Positions 49,582 through 58,554 of a stretch of 64,000 nt of DNA are shown here, piece after piece (the stretch's first letter is position 1; each line of letters begins with the position of its first letter). This DNA comes from Actinomycetota bacterium (lineage in GTDB: Bacteria > Actinomycetota > Actinomycetes > Mycobacteriales > Mycobacteriaceae), in the NCBI GenBank assembly GCA_018268465.1, contig JAFDWN010000010.1:354849-418848 (forward strand). The letters are read 5' to 3'. A model generated the notes under the pieces. The model had not been told where the DNA came from. It was given only the letters and a program-made list of their open reading frames with translations, and searched no databases. The position numbers were made by a program, and so were the translations under genes.

Positions 49582-50740
49582 TCTCACTCGGGGCGAACAC
49601 CCGGAAAGGCGGCCCCCAGAACCCGGTTCCGCGACTGGTGTAGAGCTGCGTCCGCTGCCCGTGCCTGCTCAATCCGTGCACGACCGGCTGGTCCAGGCGA
49701 ACCAGGAAGTTGAACGGCCATATCTGCCCGCCGTGGGTGTGGCCCGAGATCTGCAGGTCCACACCAGCAGTCGCCGCCTGCGCCACCTGTTTGGGCTGAT
49801 GCGCGAGGAGAAGCACCGGCAGCGCGGAATCGGTGTCTGCCAGCGCCTCGTCGAGGTTCTCGCCATGCCCGTCGACGCCGGACCCGTGTGCGGTCGCATC
49901 GTCGACACCCGCCACGATGAGGCTGTCCCCGCCGCGCTCGACCACGATGTGGCTGTTGTGCAGCGCATTCCACCCGATGCGCTCCATATAGTCGAGCCAG
50001 CCCTGCGCTTCGCTGAAGTACTCGTGGTTGCCGGTGACGTACACCCGGGCGAGCGTGGCGCGCACCGCGGCCAGCGGCTCGACCTGCCCGTGCCGCACCC
50101 GCACGGCGCCGTCCGCGAGATCGCCGACATGGCAGACGATATCGGCATCGACCGCGTTGACCCGGTCGGTCACCGCCGCCGACCACGCAGCCCGGTCGAT
50201 GGGCCCGAAGTGGGTGTCGGTGATCATGGCCACGCGCAGGCCGTCAAGCCCGGCACCGAGTCTGGGGATCGCGACGTCGACGCGTTTGATGCGGGGTACG
50301 CGCATCGCCTCGGCGTAACCCCAGACCAGCAGCCCGACGGCGACGGCGACGACCGCGCACGCCACCACACGCGCCCTGGTGGGGTCCTCCACCCCCGCCG
50401 CGAACAGCGCCAGACGCAACACCTGCGACAACACCGACCACACGAACAACACCCAGATCGCGCCGAGCAACGTATCGGCGGTCACCGCCGCCCAGTCCGG
50501 GCCGTGCCTGGCATGCCCCCATGTCATCAACACGGGCTGTCCGACCATCGCGGCCACGAATACCAGCGAGCCTACGATCACGACCGCTGCCGGCCATTGC
50601 GTGCCGGCGGCGAGCAACGTCCACCACGGCACCCCGAACAGCGCCAGCAGGATCGCGGAAACCAGGACCAGACGCCGCCACCGGCTGGGCCGTCGCCGTC
50701 GCCCGGCCGGTCTCGCCTGCGTCGTCTGGGATTCTGACAT
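49553..50740 (-). CDS. Membrane metallophosphoesterase (copy 1)
   Basis: A 395-residue protein with an Arg-rich head, four hydrophobic segments (about 25-45, 52-72, 90-115, 125-145) and a C-terminal calcineurin-type domain from about 165. Metal motifs in order: [35 protein letters not shown]. Family members (YkuE/YaeI-like) hydrolyse phosphate esters, including lipid pyrophosphates. It has the same architecture as the neighbour at 50953-52152. Confidence 0.87.
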   Translation of the reverse strand: [395 protein letters not shown]

Positions 50741-50952
50741 CGCGGAACGCCTCGATTTCTGTGGTAGGGCTTACCGACGAGGCTACCTGGGCACCGGCAG
50801 ACCTCGTCTCGACGCCGGGACCGGTGCACGGCGACAGGTACCGGTCCATCCGTTCCGGCTCGCCTGCCGGGCGATGCCCGATCTGCTGACCCTCGACCCA
50901 CCGATTCAATCGGTACCGCAACGGTTTTCACACCGGGTTTCGGGCCGGCGCA

Positions 50953-52152
50953 TCAGGGCCCGCTCTGCAGCGTCAGCACCGTGATATCCGGCGGCGCGCC
51001 GATCCGCACCGGTGGACCCCAGAACCCGGCTCCGCGTGTCACGTACAACTGGGTGTCCTGCACCCGGGACAGCCCGGCCAGTGCGGGTTGAGCGAGCCTG
51101 ACCAGGTAGTGGAACGGCCACATCTGACCACCGTGGGTGTGCCCGGACAGCTGCAGATCCACGCCGCGAGCCGCCGCCTCGTCCACGACGATCGGCTGGT
51201 GGGCGAGCAGGATGGTCGGCCGGGATGCGTCCACCCGGTCCAGTGCACGTTCGAAATCCGGTGCATCCGAGTGCATTTGACCGGCAATATCGTTGATTCC
51301 CGCCAGATCGAATGCCGCGGTGCCGCGCCGGATCGGCGTGTTCTCATTGCGTAACGACTGCACGCCAAGGCGCTCCAGTTCGCGTAGCCACGATGCGGTG
51401 TCCTCGACGAAGTATTCATGATTGCCGGTGACGAAGAACGTGCCGTCCACCGAGGCCAGGTCCCGCAGGGGCTCGGCGGCCGGACCGAGCTCCTCGACCG
51501 TGCCGTCCACCAGATCTCCGACGATCGCGACGAGATCCGGGGCGGCTTCGTTGATGGCGCCGACGATCCGCTGGGTGTGTGCCCGCCCCGACAGGGGCCC
51601 GAGATGGATATCCGACACCACGGCGATCCGGTACCCGTCGAATGCCTGATCGAGCCGTCGCAGTCGCACCGGCACCTGCAGCAGATCGGGCCGGCCGAGC
51701 GCGGTGCCGGCACCGACGCCCACGAGGCCCACCGATACCGCCCCCGCGGCGGCGGCACTCGCCCTCGCGATGAATACCCGTCGATTCAGCGCCTGCGTCG
51801 CGGCCGGATCGGGCGCGGTCCCCGAATGGTCCGCGCACCGGACTTCGGCCGTCGGTGCGCGACGGACCCAATAGCGCAATGCCATGCGGATCGGTTCCAG
51901 CACAAGAAGACTCAGGAACAAATACGCGGCCAAGCCGAACCAGATGTAGCCCGTCCAGACGATCCCGCTCAACTCGGTTACGCCGATCGTCCGCGGCAGT
52001 ACCAATGCGCCGGTCACCGAAGCCATCAGCACGACCAGGACCATCGTGAGGCTCCGCCGCGTCCGTCCCGGCTGGGTGGTGTCCTTGACCAGGCGTTTCC
52101 AGAGGTAGACGTGGATGACCAGGAGGATCGAGAGGAGAACGACGAAGAACAT
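50953..52152 (-). CDS. Membrane metallophosphoesterase (copy 2)
   Basis: A 399-residue paralogue of the previous gene. It has hydrophobic segments at about 1-18, 36-52, 60-85 and a fourth after RR ([20 protein letters not shown], about 123-150) that resembles a Tat signal, then the phosphatase domain with [29 protein letters not shown] and SGHTHGGQM. The C-terminal text ([27 protein letters not shown]) is nearly parallel to copy 1 ([27 protein letters not shown]). The 212 bp between the copies hold no gene. Confidence 0.87.
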   Translation of the reverse strand: [399 protein letters not shown]

Positions 52153-52272
52153 CTACGTCCGCTGCGTGTCGGCGGCCGCGTGGTGTGGACGGCTCATGAG
52201 CCACAGCCTAGTTGGCCGCCCCGGGGGCTCGGCCGCTCGACGACCGGGCTGCTGTGCGGGATGGGGGTCCCG

Positions 52273-53187
52273 TCAGCCCCGTCGGTGCGTCTTCCAGTCT
52301 CCCAAGGCCGTGACGACGGTGTCTCGAAGCCAGTCCACGCCCGGGTCCGGCAGCGTCCGCCGAAAGGTGTAGAGGCCCACGTGCAGTTCCGGTACGTCGA
52401 ACGGGAGCGGGAACATCTCGATGTCGGCCTGTGCGCACATCTCCGCCGATACGGTGCTGGGAATGACCGACAGATAGCTGGTCTGCGCCACCAGCCCGGG
52501 CAGCGCGGCGAAATGTGAGATGCGCAGCGCGATATCCCGCGCGTAGCCGCGGGAGCCGAGTGACTCGTCGACATTGGTGTGGCCGGCCGAGGCCTCGACG
52601 GCAATGTGGCGCTCGGCCAGGAAGTCGTCGAGCGTCGGCGTGCCACGGATCCTGGGATGCGCCGCCGACCGTATGCCGCAGTACACATCGTCGACCAGGA
52701 CGTGTCGCGCGATGTCTGCCGATGTGATCGGCGACGTGCCGATGACGGCGTCGGCGCTGCCTTGGCGCAGTGCGGTCGCGGCGGTCGCGATGTTCAGCGG
52801 AGCCACGTGGAGATCGACACCGGGGGCTGTCTGGGCGATGAGCGCAAGGACCGGCGGCAGCAGGCTGATCTCCCCGAGATCGGTGGCCTGCAGATGGAAC
52901 GTCCGGCGCGCCGTCGCGGGATCGAACCACGCCATCCCGCTGACAGTCGCCTCGACGGCCTCGATCGCCTGCCGCAGCATCGGGTACATCTGACGCGCCC
53001 GCTCGGTCGGCTCCAGCCCGCCCGCTGCACGGTTGAACAGGTTGTCGTTGAACTGTTTTCGCAGCCGGCGCAGCGCATGACTGACCGATGGCTGTGTCAC
53101 CGACAGCTGCTCGGCCGTGCGGGTGACGCTGCGCGTGTCGTACAGACGCAGGAACGTCCGCACGAGGTTGAGGTCGGTTTCCGCCAT
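52273..53187 (-). CDS. LysR-family transcriptional regulator
   Basis: A 304-residue LysR protein of the NodD-like type (ETDLNLVRTFLRLYDTRSVTRTAEQLSVTQPSVSHALRRLR-type opening, about 3-43). The effector domain includes FHLQATDLGEISLLPPVLALI. ATG 53187 is favoured, although no clear Shine-Dalgarno is seen and GTG 53193 is an alternative. It is divergent from the keto-acid decarboxylase gene with about 120 bp between, and a short palindrome (53190-53207) lies at its start. Confidence 0.9.
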   Translation of the reverse strand: MAETDLNLVRTFLRLYDTRSVTRTAEQLSVTQPSVSHALRRLRKQFNDNLFNRAAGGLEPTERARQMYPMLRQAIEAVEATVSGMAWFDPATARRTFHLQATDLGEISLLPPVLALIAQTAPGVDLHVAPLNIATAATALRQGSADAVIGTSPITSADIARHVLVDDVYCGIRSAAHPRIRGTPTLDDFLAERHIAVEASAGHTNVDESLGSRGYARDIALRISHFAALPGLVAQTSYLSVIPSTVSAEMCAQADIEMFPLPFDVPELHVGLYTFRRTLPDPGVDWLRDTVVTALGDWKTHRRG

Positions 53188-53189
53188 GC

Positions 53190-53207
53190 GCACAAATATA
53201 GATGTGC
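53190..53207. promoter_or_regulatory. Short palindrome at the LysR start
   Basis: GCACAAATATAGATGTGC: 5-bp arms GCACA/TGTGC around an AT-rich centre, directly before the LysR start in the divergent region. It is a candidate LysR box. Confidence 0.4.
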
Positions 53208-53309
53208 TTCATGTCAGTATTCAGAACATTCATTGGCTTTATCTGCGCTGGGCTCATAGCGTGAAGCTCAGTTCCTCCAACGACCCACATCCGAGCGCAG
53301 GGGATCGCC

Positions 53310-54965
53310 ATGACCACGACACCGACCGTCATCGACTACGTACTCAACCGGCTCCACGAGATCGGCATCACCGATATCTTCGGTGTGCCAGGCGATTTCG
53401 CGTTTCCGGTACAGGATGCGATCGTCGCCCACCCCGACATCAACTGGATCGGCAGCTGCAACGAACTCAACGCCGCCTACGCCGCCGACGGGTACGCGCG
53501 CATCCGGGGAGTGGGCGCGGTGAGCACCACTTACGGAGTGGGAGAACTCGGTGCGATCAGCGCCGTCGCCGGCTCCTACGCGGAGCATCTGCCGGTCTTC
53601 CACCTGACCGGAATGCCCAACCTTGCGACACAGGCCGACCGCGCGCTGGTCCACCACACACTGGGCAACGGGGAGTTCGGACTGTTCCGGTCGATGGCCG
53701 ACACCGTCACCGGCGCCAGTGCCATCATGACCCCGGCCAATGCCGTCTTCGAGACCGAACGGCTGATCGCCGAGGCGCTGTACAACCGGCGCCCGGTGTA
53801 CATGGCGTTCCCGGCCGATCTCGCCGACAAGCCGATCCTGGCCTCCTCGGCGCCGCTGCCCCTGCCCGCCAGCGATCCCACCGCGCTGATGGCCGCCGCG
53901 GACGCGATCGTCGCGAAGCTCGGTTCGGCATCGCAGGCATGTGTGCTGCCGGGCCTCCTGCTGGACCGGCTCGGACTCGGGGAGCTCGCACGCACCTTCA
54001 TCGAATCGGCCGGACTGCCGTTCGCCACCATGTTCGCCGACAAGTCGGTGCTCGATGAGGACCACCCGAACTACATCGGGATGTACGACGGCCAGCTCAT
54101 GGAGGAGGCCGTGCGCGATTTCGTCGAGTCGTGCGACGCCGTCGTCACGATCGGCACCATGCAGACCGATTTCAACACCGGGGCGTTCACCGCCCACCTC
54201 GACCCGCAGCGCACCATCGACATCGGCCTGCACCGCGCGGCGGTCGGCGCGACGGTCTACCAGAACGTCGAGATGGGCGATGTCCTGCGCGAACTCGCGG
54301 CCCGCGCGACACCAACGCGCGGTCTCCCGGCAATCCGGCCGGAGTCGCCGGCTCCGCGCACCGGCTCGGGCGCCGACGCGATCACCGCGGCGGCCCTCTA
54401 CCCGCGCTGGGCCGACTTCCTGCGCGCCGACGACATCGTCATCGCCGAAACCGGCACCTGCTCCATGGGTTTGGCATTCGCGACGCTGCCGCACGGCGCG
54501 CGATTCCACAATCAGACGCTCTGGGGTGCCATCGGTTGGGCCACGCCCGCGGCGTTCGGCGCCGCGGTGGCCGCACCCGATCGCCGTGTCATCCTGTTCA
54601 CGGGCGACGGCTCCCACCAGTTGACGGCGCAAGAGATCGGCCAGTTCCACCGGCATGGGCTGACGCCGATCATCTTCGTACTCAACAATTCCGGATATCT
54701 CATCGAGCGGATGCTGTGCAAGGAGCCTCAGATCGCCTACAACGACGTGGCGGCCTGGCATTACGCCGAATTGCCGCACGCCCTGGGCTGCCAGGACTGG
54801 TTCACCGTGCGCGTCAGCACCTGCGGCGAACTCGACGACGCCCTGGCAGCCGCGGCGACGGCCGAGCGCGCCGCCTACATCGAGGTCGTCACCGGCAGCG
54901 GTGAAGCACCCGAACTGGCGCAGCGGCTGCACGACAGCGTGGCGTCGCTGTACCACGTGTCGTGA
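53310..54965 (+). CDS. Thiamine-diphosphate 2-keto acid decarboxylase (indolepyruvate/phenylpyruvate type)
   Basis: A 551-residue ThDP enzyme with the pyruvate-decarboxylase layout. The catalytic Glu is in CNELNAAYAADGYAR (about 50), the HH pair in ALVHHTLGNG (about 112), and the ThDP/Mg motif runs from GDGSHQLTAQEIGQF to FVLNNSGYLIER. The His pair and Glu mark a decarboxylase rather than an acetolactate synthase or oxidase. It would turn a 2-keto acid into an aldehyde and CO2. The substrate could be indolepyruvate, phenylpyruvate or a branched-chain keto acid. The adjacent divergent LysR is the likely regulator. Confidence 0.9.
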   Translation: MTTTPTVIDYVLNRLHEIGITDIFGVPGDFAFPVQDAIVAHPDINWIGSCNELNAAYAADGYARIRGVGAVSTTYGVGELGAISAVAGSYAEHLPVFHLTGMPNLATQADRALVHHTLGNGEFGLFRSMADTVTGASAIMTPANAVFETERLIAEALYNRRPVYMAFPADLADKPILASSAPLPLPASDPTALMAAADAIVAKLGSASQACVLPGLLLDRLGLGELARTFIESAGLPFATMFADKSVLDEDHPNYIGMYDGQLMEEAVRDFVESCDAVVTIGTMQTDFNTGAFTAHLDPQRTIDIGLHRAAVGATVYQNVEMGDVLRELAARATPTRGLPAIRPESPAPRTGSGADAITAAALYPRWADFLRADDIVIAETGTCSMGLAFATLPHGARFHNQTLWGAIGWATPAAFGAAVAAPDRRVILFTGDGSHQLTAQEIGQFHRHGLTPIIFVLNNSGYLIERMLCKEPQIAYNDVAAWHYAELPHALGCQDWFTVRVSTCGELDDALAAAATAERAAYIEVVTGSGEAPELAQRLHDSVASLYHVS

Positions 54966-54978
54966 CACGCCGCCCGCG

Positions 54979-55689
54979 TTATCCGTCGGCGCGGGCGAGC
55001 CGGTCCAGGAGTTCGCGCAGCAGGGCGGTCTCACCCACCGACAGGTCGTTGCCGTTCTGTTCGAGCGCCGCCGCGAGCGCTATCGCCGCACCGCGTCTCG
55101 GGTGGCGCCGTACGGCGCGGTGCGCCGTCTCGTCCGACATCACCGCCGACAGCGCGGCCTCGCGCACGCGGTCCGACAGCGTCGAGTCGCGTTCGCCGTC
55201 GAGTTGGGCGATCAGGCTCAGGGTCACTCCCACATTGGCGGCGTGAACCTGGCGGGCGGCCTCTGCCGGAGCCACCCGGATCTGGCCGCGCCTGGCGGCT
55301 TCCTCGAACAATCCGCTCAGTGCCGCCACCGCCGGGGACGTGACGGCGCAGGGCTGTCCCGGCCGCACCGCACCGTACAGCCGCGCGTAGAACGCGGGAT
55401 GGGCCAGGCCGTAGGCGACGTGCTGATCCCAGCCGCGCCGGATGTCACCGATCGGATCGTGCGAAGGCTCCCCACTCGGCGCCGCCACGTACTGGCCGAA
55501 ACCGTGGCTGAGCACCGCGTCGATCAGCCCCTTTTTGTTGCCGAAGTGGTGGTAGAGCGTCGGGGCGGTGACCCCGGCACGTTCGCAGACCGCACGGGTC
55601 GAGAACGAGTCGTTGCCCGCGTCCAGCAGATCCGCGGCGGCCAGCAGCAGACGGTCCTTGGCGGATCCGCCGGGTGGTGCGTCAGCCAT
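54979..55689 (-). CDS. TetR-family transcriptional regulator
   Basis: A 236-residue TetR regulator. DNA-binding domain KDRLLLAAADLLDAGNDSFS, TRAVCERAGVTAPTLYHHFGNKKGL (about 10-55). ATG 55689 (MADAPPGG) is preferred over GTG 55710. It is divergent from the SDR-SnoaL pair and a perfect 19-bp palindrome lies in the 84 bp between the two starts. Confidence 0.89.
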   Translation of the reverse strand: MADAPPGGSAKDRLLLAAADLLDAGNDSFSTRAVCERAGVTAPTLYHHFGNKKGLIDAVLSHGFGQYVAAPSGEPSHDPIGDIRRGWDQHVAYGLAHPAFYARLYGAVRPGQPCAVTSPAVAALSGLFEEAARRGQIRVAPAEAARQVHAANVGVTLSLIAQLDGERDSTLSDRVREAALSAVMSDETAHRAVRRHPRRGAAIALAAALEQNGNDLSVGETALLRELLDRLARADG

Positions 55690-55710
55690 CACCAGCCGAT
55701 CATGCCTCAC

Positions 55711-55738
55711 TTGACTTCGTTATAAGTTCCACTATAGC
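55711..55738 (+). promoter_or_regulatory. Probable promoter of the SDR-SnoaL pair
   Basis: TTGACT (55711-55716) and TATAGC (55733-55738) with a 16-bp spacer form a recognisable sigma-70-type promoter reading toward the SDR gene. The -10 hexamer falls inside the left arm of the palindrome at 55731-55749, so a bound repressor would block it. Confidence 0.5.
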
Positions 55739-55749
55739 GTTGCTATAGT
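55731..55749. promoter_or_regulatory. Perfect 19-bp palindrome, likely TetR operator
   Basis: ACTATAGC (55731-55738) and GCTATAGT (55742-55749) around GTT. It overlaps the predicted -10 of the SDR promoter and lies 42 bp upstream of the TetR start. Confidence 0.75.
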
Positions 55750-55773
55750 CACATTGGCTTCCAGGGAGGCGGC

Positions 55774-56553
55774 ATGGTTCACGACGATTCACTGCGCGGG
55801 CAGCGTGCGCTGGTGACCGGGGGCAGCAGAGGTATCGGAGCGGCGGTTGCCACGCGGCTGGCCGCCGGGGGAGCCAGGGTCCTCGTGACAGCACGTACGC
55901 GGCCCGACGGCGTCGACCCGGAGATGTTCGTCGCCGCAGACCTGACCACCGCCGCGGGCGCGTCCACCGTCGTTTCAGAGGCGAGCGGGCGCCTAGGCGG
56001 CATCGACATCCTCGTTCACAACGTTGGCGGATCCGACTCTCCCGCAGGTGGTTTCGCGGCGCTGACCGACGAGCACTGGGCCCATGAGATTAACGCCAAC
56101 CTGATGGCCGCGGTACGGATCGACCGTGGTCTGCTGCCGGCGATGATCGCGGCCGGACGAGGCGCGATCGTCCACATCAGCTCGATCCAGCGGCTGATGC
56201 CCCTCTGGAACGGGACGCTGGCCTACGCGGCGGCCAAGGCGGCGCTGTCCACGTACAGCAAGGGACTATCCAATCAGCTTGCACCACACGGAATTCGGGT
56301 CAACTCGGTGGCACCGGGATTCGTCCAGACCGCCAGCGCCGACGCCCTGGTCGCCCGCATCGCCGACGAGGCGGGCATCACCGCCCGGGAGGCTCTCGGT
56401 CAGCTGATGGACTCGCTCGGGGGAATACCGCTGGGCCGGCCCAATCGGCCCGAGGAGGTCGCCGAACTCGTCGCCTTCCTGGCCTCCGACCGCGCGTCGG
56501 CGATCGTCGGGGCCGAACACGTCATCGACGGCGGAAACGTGCCCGTCGTCTGA
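55774..56553 (+). CDS. SDR oxidoreductase
   Basis: A 259-residue classical short-chain dehydrogenase. Cofactor motif [27 protein letters not shown] (SDR variant of NNAG), catalytic Ser in [12 protein letters not shown], Tyr/Lys in [10 protein letters not shown], and a C-terminal [11 protein letters not shown]. The VHNVGG and QRLMPL segments recall 3-oxoacyl-reductase-like SDRs that act on small ketones. GGGAGG lies upstream of ATG. It is followed 24 bp later by a SnoaL-like gene. Confidence 0.89.
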   Translation: MVHDDSLRGQRALVTGGSRGIGAAVATRLAAGGARVLVTARTRPDGVDPEMFVAADLTTAAGASTVVSEASGRLGGIDILVHNVGGSDSPAGGFAALTDEHWAHEINANLMAAVRIDRGLLPAMIAAGRGAIVHISSIQRLMPLWNGTLAYAAAKAALSTYSKGLSNQLAPHGIRVNSVAPGFVQTASADALVARIADEAGITAREALGQLMDSLGGIPLGRPNRPEEVAELVAFLASDRASAIVGAEHVIDGGNVPVV

Positions 56554-56577
56554 ACATCACCGCACCTGGAGCCCACC

Positions 56578-56916
56578 ATGCCGAAAGTTGACCTGCCCGA
56601 AGCGGTCGCCCGCTACCTGGATGCCCACCGTGTCCACGACACCGCCACTGCGCTCGCACAGTTCTGCCCCGACGCGACCGTCGTGGACGAGGGAATCACC
56701 TACTCCGGCGGCGCGGCCATCGCGGACTGGCTGAACCGCGCGGCGTCCGAATACACCTACACCATCGAACTCACCGCCAGTGAGCGGCTGGATGCCACCC
56801 ACGTCGTCGCCTTCCACCACCTCGAGGGCAACTTCCCCGGCGGCGTGGCGGATCTGCGCCACCAGTTCACGCTCGCCGACGGGGGGCGGATAGCGCGGCT
56901 CATCATCGAGCCGTGA
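56578..56916 (+). CDS. SnoaL/NTF2-like protein
   Basis: A 112-residue NTF2-fold protein: PEAVARYLDAHRVHDTATALAQF at the start, DEGITYSGGAAIADWLNRA and FHHLEGNFPGGVADLRHQFTL later. The pairing with an SDR gene under one promoter is frequent for enzymes acting on the same small molecule. No catalytic residue set is certain. Confidence 0.8.
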   Translation: MPKVDLPEAVARYLDAHRVHDTATALAQFCPDATVVDEGITYSGGAAIADWLNRAASEYTYTIELTASERLDATHVVAFHHLEGNFPGGVADLRHQFTLADGGRIARLIIEP

Positions 56917-56927
56917 CGGATGTGCGC

Positions 56928-57689
56928 CTACAGCACAGGCAGCAGTCGTCGCATGATCGCGGCTGATGACGCCGCCACCTCCTCGGCGAATGCCAGGAAG
57001 TCGAACCGGGATTCACGGCCGGCCAGGTCTGACAGGGCCCGGATCACCAGCCATGAGGCGCCGAACGCTTCGGCCACCTGCGCGACGGCACCACCCTCCA
57101 TCTCCACGGCCATGGCTCCGAACTCCTTGTGCAACTGCACTCTGGTGACCTCGCTGTGCACATACTGGTCCCCGGTCAGCACCGTGCCGACCGCGATCCG
57201 CGCGGGTTCACCGGCGCCTCCGGCGACACTCGACAGTGCCGGCAGGGCGAAACCGTCGAGTCTGCCGCCGACACGCTCCAGAAGGCCGTCATCCGGCGAA
57301 AAGCCCAGTCGATCAGTCGGATTGATGAAAGGAACATGCCCGGCCTGGTAGGTGTGCAAACCTTCGTCCTCGATCAGTCCGGCGTCATGCTGGATCACCC
57401 GGTCGGCGATCACGACGTCGCCCACCGCCAACGCCGGATCCAGCCCACCCGCGACGCCGGAGAAGACCATTGTGCCGCAGTCGAATCGGTCGGCCAGCAC
57501 GGTCGCTACGAGTGCGCTGTTCACCTTGCCCATCCCCGAACCGGCGACGACGACGTCGCGGCCGTCCAACGCTCCCGTGGCGAATTCGGTGTGGCCGACC
57601 CGGACGACGTCGACGCCGTCGAGCAGCGACAGCACGTGGTTGAGTTCCTGAGGTATGGCACAGATGAGTCCGACTGTCACCACACTCAC
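56928..57689 (-). CDS. mtnN: 5'-Methylthioadenosine/S-adenosylhomocysteine nucleosidase
   Basis: A 253-residue MTAN-type nucleosidase starting at GTG. Conserved parts: [13 protein letters not shown] at the start, [36 protein letters not shown], the ribose-binding Glu in [13 protein letters not shown] and the catalytic Asp in RALSDLAG. It cleaves adenine from methylthioadenosine and S-adenosylhomocysteine, supporting methionine salvage and methylation. It is convergent with the SnoaL gene (11 bp apart). Confidence 0.9.
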   Translation of the reverse strand: MSVVTVGLICAIPQELNHVLSLLDGVDVVRVGHTEFATGALDGRDVVVAGSGMGKVNSALVATVLADRFDCGTMVFSGVAGGLDPALAVGDVVIADRVIQHDAGLIEDEGLHTYQAGHVPFINPTDRLGFSPDDGLLERVGGRLDGFALPALSSVAGGAGEPARIAVGTVLTGDQYVHSEVTRVQLHKEFGAMAVEMEGGAVAQVAEAFGASWLVIRALSDLAGRESRFDFLAFAEEVAASSAAIMRRLLPVL

Positions 57690-57738
57690 TATGCCCGCAC
57701 TGCCTGGTGGGCCGCACCCGGCAGACCGTCACCGGTCT

Positions 57739-58314
57739 CTAGGGGCGCGCGATCGCTCTCCAGACGAGCTCGGAGACCGTCCGGCAGTACTGGTCGTCGA
57801 CCGGCTGTCCGGTGAACAGGGCGCGCATGTTGATCGGCGCGAACACCAACTCCAGTACCGTCAACGCATCGACACCCTCGATCAGGTCGCCACGCTGTTC
57901 GGCGCGGTCGATGACGACACGCAACCGGCCGGAACGAGCTCGCCACGCGGTGCGCCGGACGTCGGTACTCGACAGATTGCGGTTTCCGATGAGATGGGTG
58001 GCCTGCAAACTGTGCCCACGCTCGGATTCGACGTAGCGGGCCATGGCGGTCGCCAGTGCCAGCAGGTCGGTACGCAGGGAGCCGGTGTCGGGGGTCGCGA
58101 CGTCCTCACCGGGCCAGCCCAGAAGCACTTCGAGGATGAGTTCTTCCGGGCTCTGCCAGTGCCGCAGAATCATCGCGTGGTCGAGTCCGTGCCGGTCAGC
58201 CAGCGCCACGACGCTGAAACGGTCGATTCCCCACCGCGCGAGTTCGTCGTAGGCCGCCGCGAGGACCTGCTCGCGGAGTTCCTCCGGTAGGGCGCTTTCG
58301 GACCCCTCTGACAT
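57739..58314 (-). CDS. TetR-family transcriptional regulator
   Basis: A 191-residue TetR protein. DNA-binding domain LREQVLAAAYDELARWGIDR, FSVVALADRHGLDHAMILRHWQSPEELI (about 13-60). The recognition helix DHAMILRHW differs from the usual xxxLYxHF form. The C-terminal domain is of the TetR_C type (MRALFTGQPVDDQ). It is upstream of the nucleosidase gene on the same strand with a 49-bp gap; whether it regulates it is unknown. Confidence 0.86.
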   Translation of the reverse strand: MSEGSESALPEELREQVLAAAYDELARWGIDRFSVVALADRHGLDHAMILRHWQSPEELILEVLLGWPGEDVATPDTGSLRTDLLALATAMARYVESERGHSLQATHLIGNRNLSSTDVRRTAWRARSGRLRVVIDRAEQRGDLIEGVDALTVLELVFAPINMRALFTGQPVDDQYCRTVSELVWRAIARP

Positions 58315-58554
58315 CCCCGCCCCCTGTGGACTCGGCGAAACCCTGCGGTGTCGATTGTCCGGTGCCGTCGGCCTCCCCGGCCCGGCATCCGGTCCTCCGA
58401 TCGTGCGGGCTCACCAGCAAACCCGGCGCGATGTTGCGGCAAGACTATCCGTCCCTTCCGGCATCCTTTCTACCGCGGCCCGGCGCCGCCGCTCACCACC
58501 GTGCGGCGAAACCTCACGCCCACACCCCCGGTCCGTCGTCTGCAACCAGCCGGG

